DNA from: Bacillus sp. OV166
GTDB lineage: Bacteria > Bacillota > Bacilli > Bacillales > Cytobacillaceae
Assembly: GCF_900177675.1 (NCBI RefSeq)
Contig: NZ_FXWM01000001.1
Location: 2,365,001 to 2,429,000 of the forward strand
Direction of reading: 5' to 3'
Length of the DNA: 64,000 bases
The position numbers were made by a program, and so were the translations under genes. This document shows positions 1 to 8,201 of the stretch, one piece after another. Positions within the stretch are counted from its first letter, which is position 1. Each line of letters starts with the position of its first letter. Under the pieces are notes generated by a model that worked only from the letters and a program-made list of their open reading frames with translations, searched no databases and was not told where the DNA came from.

Positions 1-67
1 ATCTCTACTAACTGAATTCTTGCAAAAAATAATTGTCATAGTAAGTGTACTTTCTAAGGAGGCAGAC

Positions 68-718
68 ATGAAAAAACTAGGAATTTTAACCAAGCTTACG
101 GATTGTGGTGTTGTTGCCGTTGTCAGGGCAGATTCGAAAGAAGAAGCAATACAAATTTCTGAGGCCTGTGTAAAGGGCGGGATTATGGGAATTGAAGTTA
201 CCTTTACCATTAATGAGGCAGAAACGGTTATTAAAGAACTTGCCTCCTATTTCGGTGACAACTCTGAGGTCGTCATCGGCGCAGGAACCGTACTCGATGC
301 TGCGACAGCCAGAATTGCTATTTTAGCTGGTGCCCAGTTTATCGTAAGTCCAGGCTTTGATAAACAGACTGCCAAGCTCTGCAATCTATATCAGATACCG
401 TACATGCCCGGCTGCATGACCATTATGGAAATGAAAACAGCTCTGGAATATGGGTCTGACGTTATTAAGTTGTTCCCGGGGAATGCTTTCGGACCGGATT
501 TTATCAAAGCAGTGAAGGCCCCGCTTCCGCAGGTCAATATTATGCCAACAGGCGGTGTAAGTCTGGAGAATGCGGACCAGTGGATTAAAAACGGATGTGT
601 GGCAATTGGAGTAGGAGGAAATCTTGTTGCTTCAGCAAAAACAGGAGAATACGAAAAAATTACGGAATATGCAAGCCAATATGTTAAAAAAGTACAGGAA
701 GCAAGAGAGGGCTTATGA
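68..718 (+). CDS. kdgA: 2-dehydro-3-deoxy-phosphogluconate (KDPG) aldolase
   Basis: Class I aldolase that splits KDPG into pyruvate and glyceraldehyde 3-phosphate, the last step of uronate degradation in the cytoplasm. The 216-residue protein has the usual length. The Schiff-base lysine is K134 in the VIKLFPG motif, and GIEVTFT and GAGTV strands of the TIM barrel are visible. The ATG at 68 was chosen because an AAGGAGG lies just upstream; a longer open frame from position 20 has no such site. It overlaps the next gene by 4 bases (ATGA), so the two are translationally coupled. KdgK directly downstream makes its substrate. The promoter region is mostly beyond the left edge. Identity is certain at family level. 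Confidence 0.93.
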   Translation: MKKLGILTKLTDCGVVAVVRADSKEEAIQISEACVKGGIMGIEVTFTINEAETVIKELASYFGDNSEVVIGAGTVLDAATARIAILAGAQFIVSPGFDKQTAKLCNLYQIPYMPGCMTIMEMKTALEYGSDVIKLFPGNAFGPDFIKAVKAPLPQVNIMPTGGVSLENADQWIKNGCVAIGVGGNLVASAKTGEYEKITEYASQYVKKVQEAREGL

Positions 719-1731
719 TGAAGAAGGTTGTCACACTTGGAGAAATCATGCTCAGATTTTCGACTGCTGCCGGGGAACGGCTGTCACAAACTGGCCAGCT
801 GACCGTGAATTATGGAGGAGCTGAAGCCAATGTGGCGGTTTCCTTGTCTCATTTTGGATATGATGCCTTCTTTGTAAGTAAAGTTCCTGATAACGCTTTA
901 GGTCAAGCCGTTGATAGGCATTTAAGGTCCCACGGTGTTCGAACTGACTACCTGTTAAAGGGAGGGGAACGTCTTGGCACCTATTACCTTGAGGCGGGGA
1001 TTGGGGAAAGAAGCGCACAAGTTACCTATGATAGAAAATATTCTGCCTTTTCTATGCTGGAAGCGGATGAAATTAATTGGGTTGAAATTTTTATGGATGC
1101 TTCATTATTCCATGTTTCAGGGATTACATTGGCGCTGTCACCCGAGCTCAGGGAAACAGTCCTACTGGCGGTAAAAAAGGCAAAGGAATTGGGTGTCAAA
1201 ACGAGTTTTGATTTCAATTACCGGGCTAAGCTTTGGAACCAGCAGGAAGCTGGGAAAGCCATATTTCCGCTGCTTCCCTTTATAGATATTTGTTCGTTCG
1301 GAGAACTGGATGCCATCTATTTATTAGGTCTCGCTGAAGCAGATGAGTCCCTCTCACAGACTGAAAGACTAATACATTATTATTCTAAAATCACTGAAAT
1401 GTATCCGAACATTCAGTTTATCAGCTCCACGTTCAGAACGGTCATTTCATCATCCAACAACCAACTGCAAGGCAATCTGTTTGCACAAGGCGAACTATAT
1501 CAGTCCAAAGTTCATCATATTGATCCTATTGTCGACCGGGTTGGCGGAGGGGACGCCTTTGCATCCGGTATTTTAACAGGAATCCTTGAAGAATTTGGCC
1601 AGCAACAGACCGTTTCTTTTGCTACAGCAGCCTCGGCACTGAAACACACTATTCACGGTGACTGTAATATATTCACAAAAGAGGAAGTATTTCGCTTTGC
1701 TGACAGTGCCCCTGGAAAAATTGTTCGGTAG
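715..1731 (+). CDS. kdgK: 2-dehydro-3-deoxygluconokinase (PfkB family)
   Basis: Phosphorylates 2-keto-3-deoxygluconate with ATP to give KDPG, the substrate of the aldolase encoded just upstream. The 338-residue protein has the ribokinase-like N-terminal glycine-rich substrate segment (NYGGAEANVA) and the C-terminal PfkB signature VGGGDAFASG, which holds the catalytic aspartate. The start codon overlaps the kdgA stop (ATGATGA); translation may begin at the first or second of two adjacent ATGs. Position in a kdgA-kdgK-kduI-kduD run supports KDG as the substrate rather than another sugar, but PfkB kinases cannot be told apart with certainty by motif alone. Confidence 0.88.
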   Translation: MMKKVVTLGEIMLRFSTAAGERLSQTGQLTVNYGGAEANVAVSLSHFGYDAFFVSKVPDNALGQAVDRHLRSHGVRTDYLLKGGERLGTYYLEAGIGERSAQVTYDRKYSAFSMLEADEINWVEIFMDASLFHVSGITLALSPELRETVLLAVKKAKELGVKTSFDFNYRAKLWNQQEAGKAIFPLLPFIDICSFGELDAIYLLGLAEADESLSQTERLIHYYSKITEMYPNIQFISSTFRTVISSSNNQLQGNLFAQGELYQSKVHHIDPIVDRVGGGDAFASGILTGILEEFGQQQTVSFATAASALKHTIHGDCNIFTKEEVFRFADSAPGKIVR

Positions 1732-1769
1732 TTTTTCTTAATAAATTGATGGTAAAGGAGAAATGGAAG

Positions 1770-2600
1770 ATGGAAACACGTTACGCGATTCATCCGGAAG
1801 ATATGAAAAAATATACAACTGAAGAGTTAAGAAGAGAATTTTTAGTAGAAACCCTTTTTGAGCCGGGGCAGGTTCACTTAACCTATACTCACAATGACCG
1901 CATGATTTTCGGCGGGGTTACACCGGCAGAAGGCGAATTGACTATTAAACTGGATAAAGAATTGGGTGTTGAATATTTCCTTGAGCGCCGTGAACTAGGA
2001 ATCATTAACATCGGAGGGGATGGGTTTGTCATCCTTGATGGGGAAGAATATGACATGAAGGCTCGAGATGGATTGTACGTTGGAAAGGGAACCAGAGAAG
2101 TACTGTTCCGCTCAAAGGATGCCAGCAATCCGGCTAAATTCTATATTAATTCTACCCCGGCTCATCATTCGTATCCTACAGTTAAAATCGATATTAATGA
2201 AATTGTACCTCTAGAAACCGGTGAGCCTGGTACTTTGAACGAGCGCAAAATTTATCAATATGTTCATCCAAATGTATGTGAAAGCTGCCAGCTTCAAATG
2301 GGTTTGACGATGTTGTCCCCAGGCAGTGTTTGGAATACCATGCCGTGCCATACACATGAACGCCGTATGGAAGTATACCTATATTTCGATATGGAACCAG
2401 AAACACGTGTATTTCACTTTATGGGTAAACCGGAAGAAACAAGGCATTTAATCCTTAAAAACGAACAAGCGGTCATCTCGCCAAGCTGGTCTATACATAC
2501 GGGGACAGCTACAAGCAACTACACGTTCATTTGGGGAATGTGCGGAGAGAACATCACTTATACGGACATGGATTTTGTAAAAATGGAAGATTTGAGATAA
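1770..2600 (+). CDS. kduI: 5-dehydro-4-deoxy-D-glucuronate isomerase
   Basis: Converts 5-keto-4-deoxyuronate, released from unsaturated uronides, into 2,5-diketo-3-deoxygluconate, the substrate of KduD. The 276-residue bicupin protein carries the metal-binding CHTHERRMEVY segment and the FLERRELGVINIGG-type and NEQAVISPSWSIH-type blocks of the KduI family. An AAAGGAG ends nine bases before the ATG at 1770 (METRYAIHPED); an open frame extends 24 bases further upstream without a site. It lies between kdgK and kduD on the same strand, as expected for a pectin/uronate operon. No anomaly seen. Confidence 0.93.
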   Translation: METRYAIHPEDMKKYTTEELRREFLVETLFEPGQVHLTYTHNDRMIFGGVTPAEGELTIKLDKELGVEYFLERRELGIINIGGDGFVILDGEEYDMKARDGLYVGKGTREVLFRSKDASNPAKFYINSTPAHHSYPTVKIDINEIVPLETGEPGTLNERKIYQYVHPNVCESCQLQMGLTMLSPGSVWNTMPCHTHERRMEVYLYFDMEPETRVFHFMGKPEETRHLILKNEQAVISPSWSIHTGTATSNYTFIWGMCGENITYTDMDFVKMEDLR

Positions 2601-2657
2601 GCGTTTTGCCTTCATGGAAACATAATTTGAAGGATTTAAAGAGCGGAGGTTATCGGA

Positions 2658-3440
2658 ATGTCTAATGTGCTTAAAGCTTTTTCACTGGATTATTTCAGCC
2701 TTAAAGGAAAAGTTGCGATCGTGACTGGGGGCAATAAAGGTCTTGGGCAAGCGTACGCTGCTGCACTGGCCAAGGCAGGGGCTGATCTTTTTGTAGTTGC
2801 ACGGAGCGGGGACTGGCAGGAAACAAAGGAACTGATTGAAGAGACCGGCCAACGCGCTGTATTTTTTCAAGCGGACTTAAGTGACAGGACAAAAGTAAAA
2901 CAGGTAGTATCAGAATGTCTTAAGGAATATGGAAGAATTGATATCCTGGTGAATAATGCGGGAACCATCCGCAGGGCGCCGCTGCTGGAATACAAAGAGG
3001 AAGATTGGGATGACGTCCTGGAAATCAATCTTAATTCTTTGTACCTCCTCAGCCAGGAGGCAGCAAAGGTTATGGCCGAACAAAAATCGGGAAAGATCAT
3101 CAATATTGCTTCCATGCTTTCATTCCAGGGAGGTAAATTTGTTCCTCCTTATACGGCCAGCAAGCATGCTGTAGCCGGCCTTACCAAGGCGTTTGCTAAT
3201 GAATTGGCTGAGTATAATATTCAAATCAATGCCATAGCACCAGGATATATTGCTACGGATAATACTGCACCCATTCGTGCGGACGAAAAACGCAATGCGG
3301 AAATTCTTTCTCGGATACCGGCTGGACGCTGGGCAAATCCGGCAGACCTAATGGGTGTTGTGGTGTTCCTGGCTAGTGAGGCATCTAATTATATGAACGG
3401 ACATGTGTTAACAGTTGATGGAGGGTGGCTGGCCAGATAA
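2658..3440 (+). CDS. kduD: 2-dehydro-3-deoxy-D-gluconate 5-dehydrogenase (SDR)
   Basis: Short-chain dehydrogenase reducing 2,5-diketo-3-deoxygluconate to 2-keto-3-deoxygluconate, which KdgK then phosphorylates. The 260-residue protein has the Rossmann motif TGGNKGLG near residue 25, the NNAG strand, the catalytic serine in NIASM and the YTASK Tyr-Lys pair. A GGAGG lies before the ATG. It is the last gene of the uronate run and is followed by a strong hairpin terminator. SDR specificity is assigned mainly from its place next to kduI. Confidence 0.88.
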   Translation: MSNVLKAFSLDYFSLKGKVAIVTGGNKGLGQAYAAALAKAGADLFVVARSGDWQETKELIEETGQRAVFFQADLSDRTKVKQVVSECLKEYGRIDILVNNAGTIRRAPLLEYKEEDWDDVLEINLNSLYLLSQEAAKVMAEQKSGKIINIASMLSFQGGKFVPPYTASKHAVAGLTKAFANELAEYNIQINAIAPGYIATDNTAPIRADEKRNAEILSRIPAGRWANPADLMGVVVFLASEASNYMNGHVLTVDGGWLAR

Positions 3441-3469
3441 CTCGGAAAGGGCCAAAATAAAAAATCAAA

Positions 3470-3503
3470 AAGCCGTACCAGACTTTTTTGGTACGGCTTC
3501 TTT
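3470..3503 (+). terminator. Rho-independent terminator after kduD
   Basis: An 11-bp perfect stem (AAGCCGTACCA at 3470-3480 pairing with TGGTACGGCTT at 3489-3499) is followed by a short T-rich run. It closes the kdgA-kdgK-kduI-kduD unit 30 bases after the stop. Confidence 0.85.
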
Positions 3504-3527
3504 ATAGAACGAAAGAGGTGTATTCGT

Positions 3528-4364
3528 ATGAATTTAGGGATTAGAGCCCATGATATCGAAACCAATTTGTTAGAAAAGTTGGTAAATGATATAGCTGATA
3601 AAGGATTGACCAGTGTTCAACTTGCTTTAGGTAAGTCATTGCCGACACTTTATCCAGGATTAGGAAGTCTATCTCCAGGTCTTGCCCGCCATATTGGGAA
3701 CGCCTTTTCTCACACAGGGCTTCAGATTGCCGTTTTGGGCTGTTATTTTAATATGATTCATCCAGACCAAGTAGAGAGAAGAAAAGGGATGGATCGTTTC
3801 AAAGAGCATCTAAGATTTGCAAGAGATTTTGGCTGTAGCATTGTTGGGACAGAAACAGGAAACGTCAATGCGGAGATTGTTTACACAGAAGAAAACTTTA
3901 GAGAAAAGCCTTTTATGGAGGTAGTTGAAAGTGTTTCAGAACTTGTAAAAGAGGCAGAAAAATTTGGTGTCATTGTAGGAGTAGAAGCGGGAGTTAATCA
4001 TCCTATCTATTCTGTCCAAACAATGAAGCGTCTTTTAGATATAATTGACTCTCATAATCTCCAAGTTATTTTTGATCCGGTTAATCTTTTGAGCATTGAT
4101 AACTATATTAATCAGGAAGAAATTTTTGAAGAGGCGTTTGAATTATTGGGAGACAGAATGGTTATTTTCCATGCCAAAGACTTTATTATTGAGGGCAGAT
4201 CATTAATACAAGTTCCAGTAGGGCAAGGTTTGTTAAATTACGATAAGTTATTTGACTTAATCAAGCACAAAAAACCATTTATCAATATTTTGATAGAAGG
4301 AACAAAGGAACCGTTCATTGATGAAAGCATTGTCTATTTGAGACGGAAATACGAAAAGTTGTAA
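3528..4364 (+). CDS. sugar phosphate isomerase/epimerase (AP endonuclease 2-like TIM barrel)
   Basis: A 278-residue protein of the xylose-isomerase-like TIM-barrel superfamily. Visible are the conserved barrel strands ending in acidic or histidine metal ligands: ETGN near residue 108, VGVEAG near 154, IFDPVNL near 184, IFHAKD near 219 and a terminal LIEGT. It sits just downstream of the uronate catabolism genes but after a terminator, so it is either weakly co-transcribed by read-through or has its own promoter. The AAAGAGGTG before ATG 3528 supports the start. A role in sugar-acid metabolism is inferred from context; the substrate is not recognisable. Confidence 0.75.
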   Translation: MNLGIRAHDIETNLLEKLVNDIADKGLTSVQLALGKSLPTLYPGLGSLSPGLARHIGNAFSHTGLQIAVLGCYFNMIHPDQVERRKGMDRFKEHLRFARDFGCSIVGTETGNVNAEIVYTEENFREKPFMEVVESVSELVKEAEKFGVIVGVEAGVNHPIYSVQTMKRLLDIIDSHNLQVIFDPVNLLSIDNYINQEEIFEEAFELLGDRMVIFHAKDFIIEGRSLIQVPVGQGLLNYDKLFDLIKHKKPFINILIEGTKEPFIDESIVYLRRKYEKL

Positions 4365-4600
4365 ATTAATTATGGATTAGATATATATTTAGGGAAAAGA
4401 AGCTGACTAAATATTAACTATTATTTACATTCAAAGCTATTTGTTAAAATAAATATAAAAATAATTATGAAAAAGAGGTTAAATTAATTCACTATTAGGC
4501 TTTATTTCACCCATGAGGCTTTTTCCTATATATATCTATTTTTTATTTTTGTTTTTAGCCTATTTCCGCTCAAAATAAAAAGTTGCTATTTCTACACTTT
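4365..4600. other. AT-rich intergenic stretch
   Basis: No gene or clear regulatory signal is seen in this very AT-rich segment. It ends where the repeated AACCGCAC terminator hairpin begins. Confidence 0.5.
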
Positions 4601-4638
4601 AACCGCACGGTGATTTTTTCACTCGTGCGGTTTTTTGA
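4601..4638 (+). terminator. terminator hairpin, copy 1 of a repeated element
   Basis: AACCGCAC (4601-4608) pairs with GTGCGGTT (4625-4632), followed by TTTTTT. The hairpin and about 20 bases after it (through the ACTTATG at about 4656) are nearly repeated at 28034-28090, so this is one of two copies of a terminator cassette in the window. Confidence 0.7.
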
Positions 4639-4671
4639 TATTTTTCAAAAACTTATGCTGCACTTCCTTAA

Positions 4672-4818
4672 ATTTGGATAAAGATATGGAATCCCCAAAA
4701 AGTTGTCTTTGAGAGTGTAAGTAAAATCGAAGGGGTTCATTTAACGAATCAGAAAGATGCAAGGCTATTGGCGCTGATTAAAAAACCATTTACCCACAAT
4801 CACACAACTAGTTTATAA
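4672..4818 (+). pseudogene. possible coding remnant of unknown origin
   Basis: A 48-codon open stretch without ATG, GTG or TTG start reads IWNPQKVVFESVSKIEG, then a segment with LALIKKPFTHN, and stops at 4816. The composition looks protein-like rather than random, so it may be the 3' end of a gene cut off at its left side. No family was recognised. It lies between the repeated terminator and the Wadjet operon. Confidence 0.22.
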
Positions 4819-4819
4819 T
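4789..4819 (+). promoter_or_regulatory. candidate sigma-A promoter of the Wadjet operon
   Basis: A perfect TATAAT at 4814-4819 lies 66 bases before jetD. The best -35 is TTTACC at 4789-4794, with a long 19-bp spacer, so this is a plausible but imperfect promoter. Confidence 0.4.
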
Positions 4820-4885
4820 AAAAGGATGTACAAATTGGATAGTAGGAGTCCTCTCCTATGAAACTAAGAAGATTTAAGTAGGTGA

Positions 4886-5956
4886 ATGATAATCGATGTC
4901 ATTGAAACACGGGTGAGAGGTTTTATAGCTGATATTCAACACCCTAATCAAAAAAAGAGAATAAATATTAACGATTTAGAACTTCAGTTGCGTAGGCTTT
5001 TGGATGATTATTTTGAAATGGACGGCTATTCGTTGTTTTATCGTGCCATTGAAACATTGCAAGCGGAAGGACACCTGATTCCTATTCCAAATAATCAATA
5101 TAATGGAAGAAGCCCAGCGCTTGCCTTATATTACTGGGTTAATACAAAAGTTCAGACACTCAAATGGGATCGTCTCGAAATGATGAAATTAGGTGATCAG
5201 TTTGATTTTTCCTTTTATGAACGGCATCCCGAATGGCAAACGAAAGACGAATGGAATCGAATCCAACATGTTTATACTTTTCTCCAATCCAGTCAGGAAC
5301 GGGAAAACGTGTCAGTCGAAGAAAGAAGTTTGGAGCTCTTTGGTCATGAAAAATTCTTACTAGACAATGATAGCTTTCCGGATGGAAATGGGTTTTTAGC
5401 TAGAATTGGAGTATCTGAAGAGCAACTTAAAATGGTGAATTACGGGGAGCCTTTTGTATTTTGGATGAAACAAGGGAAAGAAATAAAAGATATTCAGCGG
5501 GTTCTGATCGTCGAAAATCTATCATTCTTTCATACTTCCATTAAGTTATTGGAAGCCGTTCAACTTGATTATGAACCTGAACTAATCATTTATGGTGAAG
5601 GGACTAAAATCGAACGGAGCTTTTCCTTTTTCTTTAGAATGTTTCCGCCCAAACCCTATCTTTTCTATTACGCAGGAGACCTTGATGCCGCGGGATACGG
5701 GATCCTCATTCGGCTTATCGAAAAATACTCGGATTGCTGTATTCAGCCTGCCTTAAAAATTTATCGCAAAATGATACAATGTCTAGAACAAAGGAATGAC
5801 CAAAAACAAGGGCAAACACAAAACAGCAAATACCGTGATGCATTCTTTCAATGGTTTTCGGAAGAGGAGCAAGCCTTATTAATGCAATTATGGCAAGAAA
5901 ATAAGCGGATCCCACAAGAAGTCTTAAACATAGAAACATGGAGGCGATGGATGTGA
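4886..5956 (+). CDS. jetD: Wadjet anti-plasmid system protein JetD (TOPRIM nuclease subunit)
   Basis: Predicted nuclease subunit of a Wadjet SMC complex, which cleaves small circular DNA extruded by the JetABC motor. The 356-residue protein has a C-terminal TOPRIM fold: the acidic residue E210 in VLIVEN, a LIIYGEGT strand, and the DxD pair D265 and D267 in the GDLDAAG motif. This matches the topoisomerase VI A-like C-terminal domain (DUF2220 type) of JetD. It is the first gene, giving order D-A-B-C rather than the A-B-C-D order of the B. cereus Q1 type I system. The ATG at 4886 has only a weak, close GGTG. The 3' end overlaps the next gene. Confidence 0.88.
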   Translation: MIIDVIETRVRGFIADIQHPNQKKRININDLELQLRRLLDDYFEMDGYSLFYRAIETLQAEGHLIPIPNNQYNGRSPALALYYWVNTKVQTLKWDRLEMMKLGDQFDFSFYERHPEWQTKDEWNRIQHVYTFLQSSQERENVSVEERSLELFGHEKFLLDNDSFPDGNGFLARIGVSEEQLKMVNYGEPFVFWMKQGKEIKDIQRVLIVENLSFFHTSIKLLEAVQLDYEPELIIYGEGTKIERSFSFFFRMFPPKPYLFYYAGDLDAAGYGILIRLIEKYSDCCIQPALKIYRKMIQCLEQRNDQKQGQTQNSKYRDAFFQWFSEEEQALLMQLWQENKRIPQEVLNIETWRRWM

Positions 5957-7458
5957 ACGAATCATGGGAAGGATTCGCGCAGAGAATGCAACGATTAAAT
6001 CCACTGTTTGAGCTTGGGAGGGGAATGGAAGTGGGTGAGCTTAAACCTCATATCCAAACCATACTCATGCAAGTGCTCCTGACCATCTTTTATAGAGAAT
6101 TAAATGATGATGATCATAGACGCAAGTCAGATATCAAGTATATGGTGGAAGATTCCATTAAACAAATGAAGCTTTTAGCAGACGATAAGCAAATTGAACG
6201 GATGACAAGCGGGCTCCTGTATCAGGGGAAAGAAGAGTATAGTAAACCGTTTGAAGCCTTATATTACGATGAAATAAGACAATCCTGGGAGACTCAGGTC
6301 TTCCGATATGTCACAATGGATGAATTATATACGAATTTAGAGATGGGAGGATCCATTGTTTATAAACTCACGGATGTTGCTCAGGAAATGATTTTTATGA
6401 GCAGGGAAATGGCTGAGGAATTCTCGATCACGATTGAACAACTCTACAGTATGCAGCTGATTAAAAACGGAAATTTTAGAAAAGCTACTCGAAACCTCGA
6501 TCACCTCATTTCACGAGTAAACCGCTTAATGGCAAAGGAATTCTCCTTTCAAAAGGAAATGATCCACAATCCCAAAATCTTATTGATGGAAGAGGAATGG
6601 CAAAGGGCTGACAATCGTGTGGAAATTGAAAAGCAATTTGAAGAAGAAAAAAACCACTTCCGTACCATCACTAGTATGATCGATAAAACGAAAAGAAATG
6701 AAGAAAATGATTATATTCAGAAAGAATTGATTCTTCTCCAAGAAAAAATTGGCCATACAAGGCAATTGCACGATCGTTTTGCTAAGCTGGTTATTCAAAA
6801 TATTTCCTATGAAATGAAATTAAAAGTGGAAAACCCTTCCTTGTTTTGGGAAAACAGTTTGGTCTCCTTTCGAGAGCATATTTATGAAAATTGGTTCATG
6901 AAGAATGGAATTCAAACTTTTACGGAAATCGAAACGGTGCTTTCTCCTTTATTTTCACCGAAGAATGAATTTATTTTGCCGCTCGATTGGATTTGGGGTG
7001 AGCAAGAATTCGATGAAAAACAACTAACCGATGCCGTCATTGAAGAGGAGGCAGAAGAAAGTATTACTCGTCTGCGAGTGACGAACTGGGAATCTGTCAT
7101 TAAGGCATGGAGTTATGTTTTTCAATTTTTACAAACCAGCGGAGAGTTTTCGTTAGCTGATTTAGCGACATTGCCATTAGAAGTGCAGGATTTATGGTTT
7201 GAAGAATCTGAAACGATTGATTTATGGATGATGTTCGATAAAAAGCCGCTGAAGGTTCAAGTGCTGTATCGAAAGGAAGAAACATTAAGCGATGAGAGGG
7301 AAATTCTTCTTTATAAACTAATGAAGGAATATCCTCAATTTCAAACCTTTGAGGGCACAAAAATCTTTACCGAGTTTGATCATAAAGCGGAGCCTTTTTT
7401 ATGGTATCAAACGAAAATGACCCCTTTTAAACTATGTGTACAGGAGGAGAAAGGATGA
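5953..7458 (+). CDS. jetA: Wadjet protein JetA (kleisin-like, MukF analogue)
   Basis: About 500 residues, charged and largely helical, with no catalytic motif. Size and place between JetD and a small JetB-like protein identify it as the kleisin-like subunit that bridges the two JetC heads. The GTG at 5953 is preferred: it overlaps the jetD stop as GTGA and has GGAGG (5940-5944) eight bases upstream. ATGs at 5947 and 5938 in the same frame are alternatives but sit too close to, or before, that site. The stop overlaps jetB as ATGA. Family membership is inferred from operon structure; sequence similarity of JetA proteins between Wadjet types is low. Confidence 0.8.
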   Translation: MNESWEGFAQRMQRLNPLFELGRGMEVGELKPHIQTILMQVLLTIFYRELNDDDHRRKSDIKYMVEDSIKQMKLLADDKQIERMTSGLLYQGKEEYSKPFEALYYDEIRQSWETQVFRYVTMDELYTNLEMGGSIVYKLTDVAQEMIFMSREMAEEFSITIEQLYSMQLIKNGNFRKATRNLDHLISRVNRLMAKEFSFQKEMIHNPKILLMEEEWQRADNRVEIEKQFEEEKNHFRTITSMIDKTKRNEENDYIQKELILLQEKIGHTRQLHDRFAKLVIQNISYEMKLKVENPSLFWENSLVSFREHIYENWFMKNGIQTFTEIETVLSPLFSPKNEFILPLDWIWGEQEFDEKQLTDAVIEEEAEESITRLRVTNWESVIKAWSYVFQFLQTSGEFSLADLATLPLEVQDLWFEESETIDLWMMFDKKPLKVQVLYRKEETLSDEREILLYKLMKEYPQFQTFEGTKIFTEFDHKAEPFLWYQTKMTPFKLCVQEEKG

Positions 7459-8201
7459 ATGCAGAAACGATCAAAAGAGCATCCGCTGTCTATTTTACTT
7501 TATTAAAAGATAAAGTAATCGACGAGAATAGTGAACACTTCCAGACTTATTTTGATCCAGAAGTAAGACAGACAGTTCTTTTATTAGCAGACGAATCTGG
7601 TACATATATCATTGAATCGCCAAAACGCATCCAATTAGTTGTCCAGCCTACTGGATCCGTCTTTGCTACCAATTTTACCCACATGAAAGAAAAGCATCGA
7701 CAAGTCGAAAATAAGAAACATTTTCATCTTATCAGTGTTGTCATTATGTCATTTTTAGCGGCCATCGATCGCAACCAGGCTGCAAAAATTCGCACGAAGC
7801 GCGAAGGGATTAGCTATTACGCATTAGAACGGCAAGTCAACGACCTAATGATTCAATGGGATAGCATTCTTAAAGCTAAACCGACCTTCGGGGAAAACGA
7901 ACGAATTGATATGAAGGAAGTTGTAACCACCTGGAAATACATGGAGGTTGACACGGACGATTATGGAGTAAAAAAAGGCAATAGACGAACAAGAATCGGT
8001 TTAATTGCCGGAGCTATGCGTTTATTAGAGACGGAGGGGCTGATCGTCATTCTTGATCGGGACGATATAGCTAAGGTGATACCAAAACAAGAGCTTTTTG
8101 AGCGAATTGAATACCTGTATCACGATTATGACCGTTATGAAGTTTTGAAAAAATTAATGACAACAGAGGAGGATGAGCATGCCGAAAATCCACCGAATTA
8201 G
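7455..8201 (+). CDS. jetB: Wadjet protein JetB (MukE analogue)
   Basis: A 248-residue protein matching the size and place of the winged-helix KITE-type subunit that binds the kleisin. A C-terminal segment (GAMRLLETEGLIVILDRDD, near residues 180-200) looks like a winged helix with its beta hairpin. The ATG at 7455 overlaps the jetA stop (ATGA) and is preceded by GGAGGAG. The frame opens 21 bases earlier, but that start would bury the ribosome site. The end overlaps jetC by 23 bases. I recall DUF6063 as the family name for this type; that needs a profile search. Confidence 0.8.
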   Translation: MNAETIKRASAVYFTLLKDKVIDENSEHFQTYFDPEVRQTVLLLADESGTYIIESPKRIQLVVQPTGSVFATNFTHMKEKHRQVENKKHFHLISVVIMSFLAAIDRNQAAKIRTKREGISYYALERQVNDLMIQWDSILKAKPTFGENERIDMKEVVTTWKYMEVDTDDYGVKKGNRRTRIGLIAGAMRLLETEGLIVILDRDDIAKVIPKQELFERIEYLYHDYDRYEVLKKLMTTEEDEHAENPPN

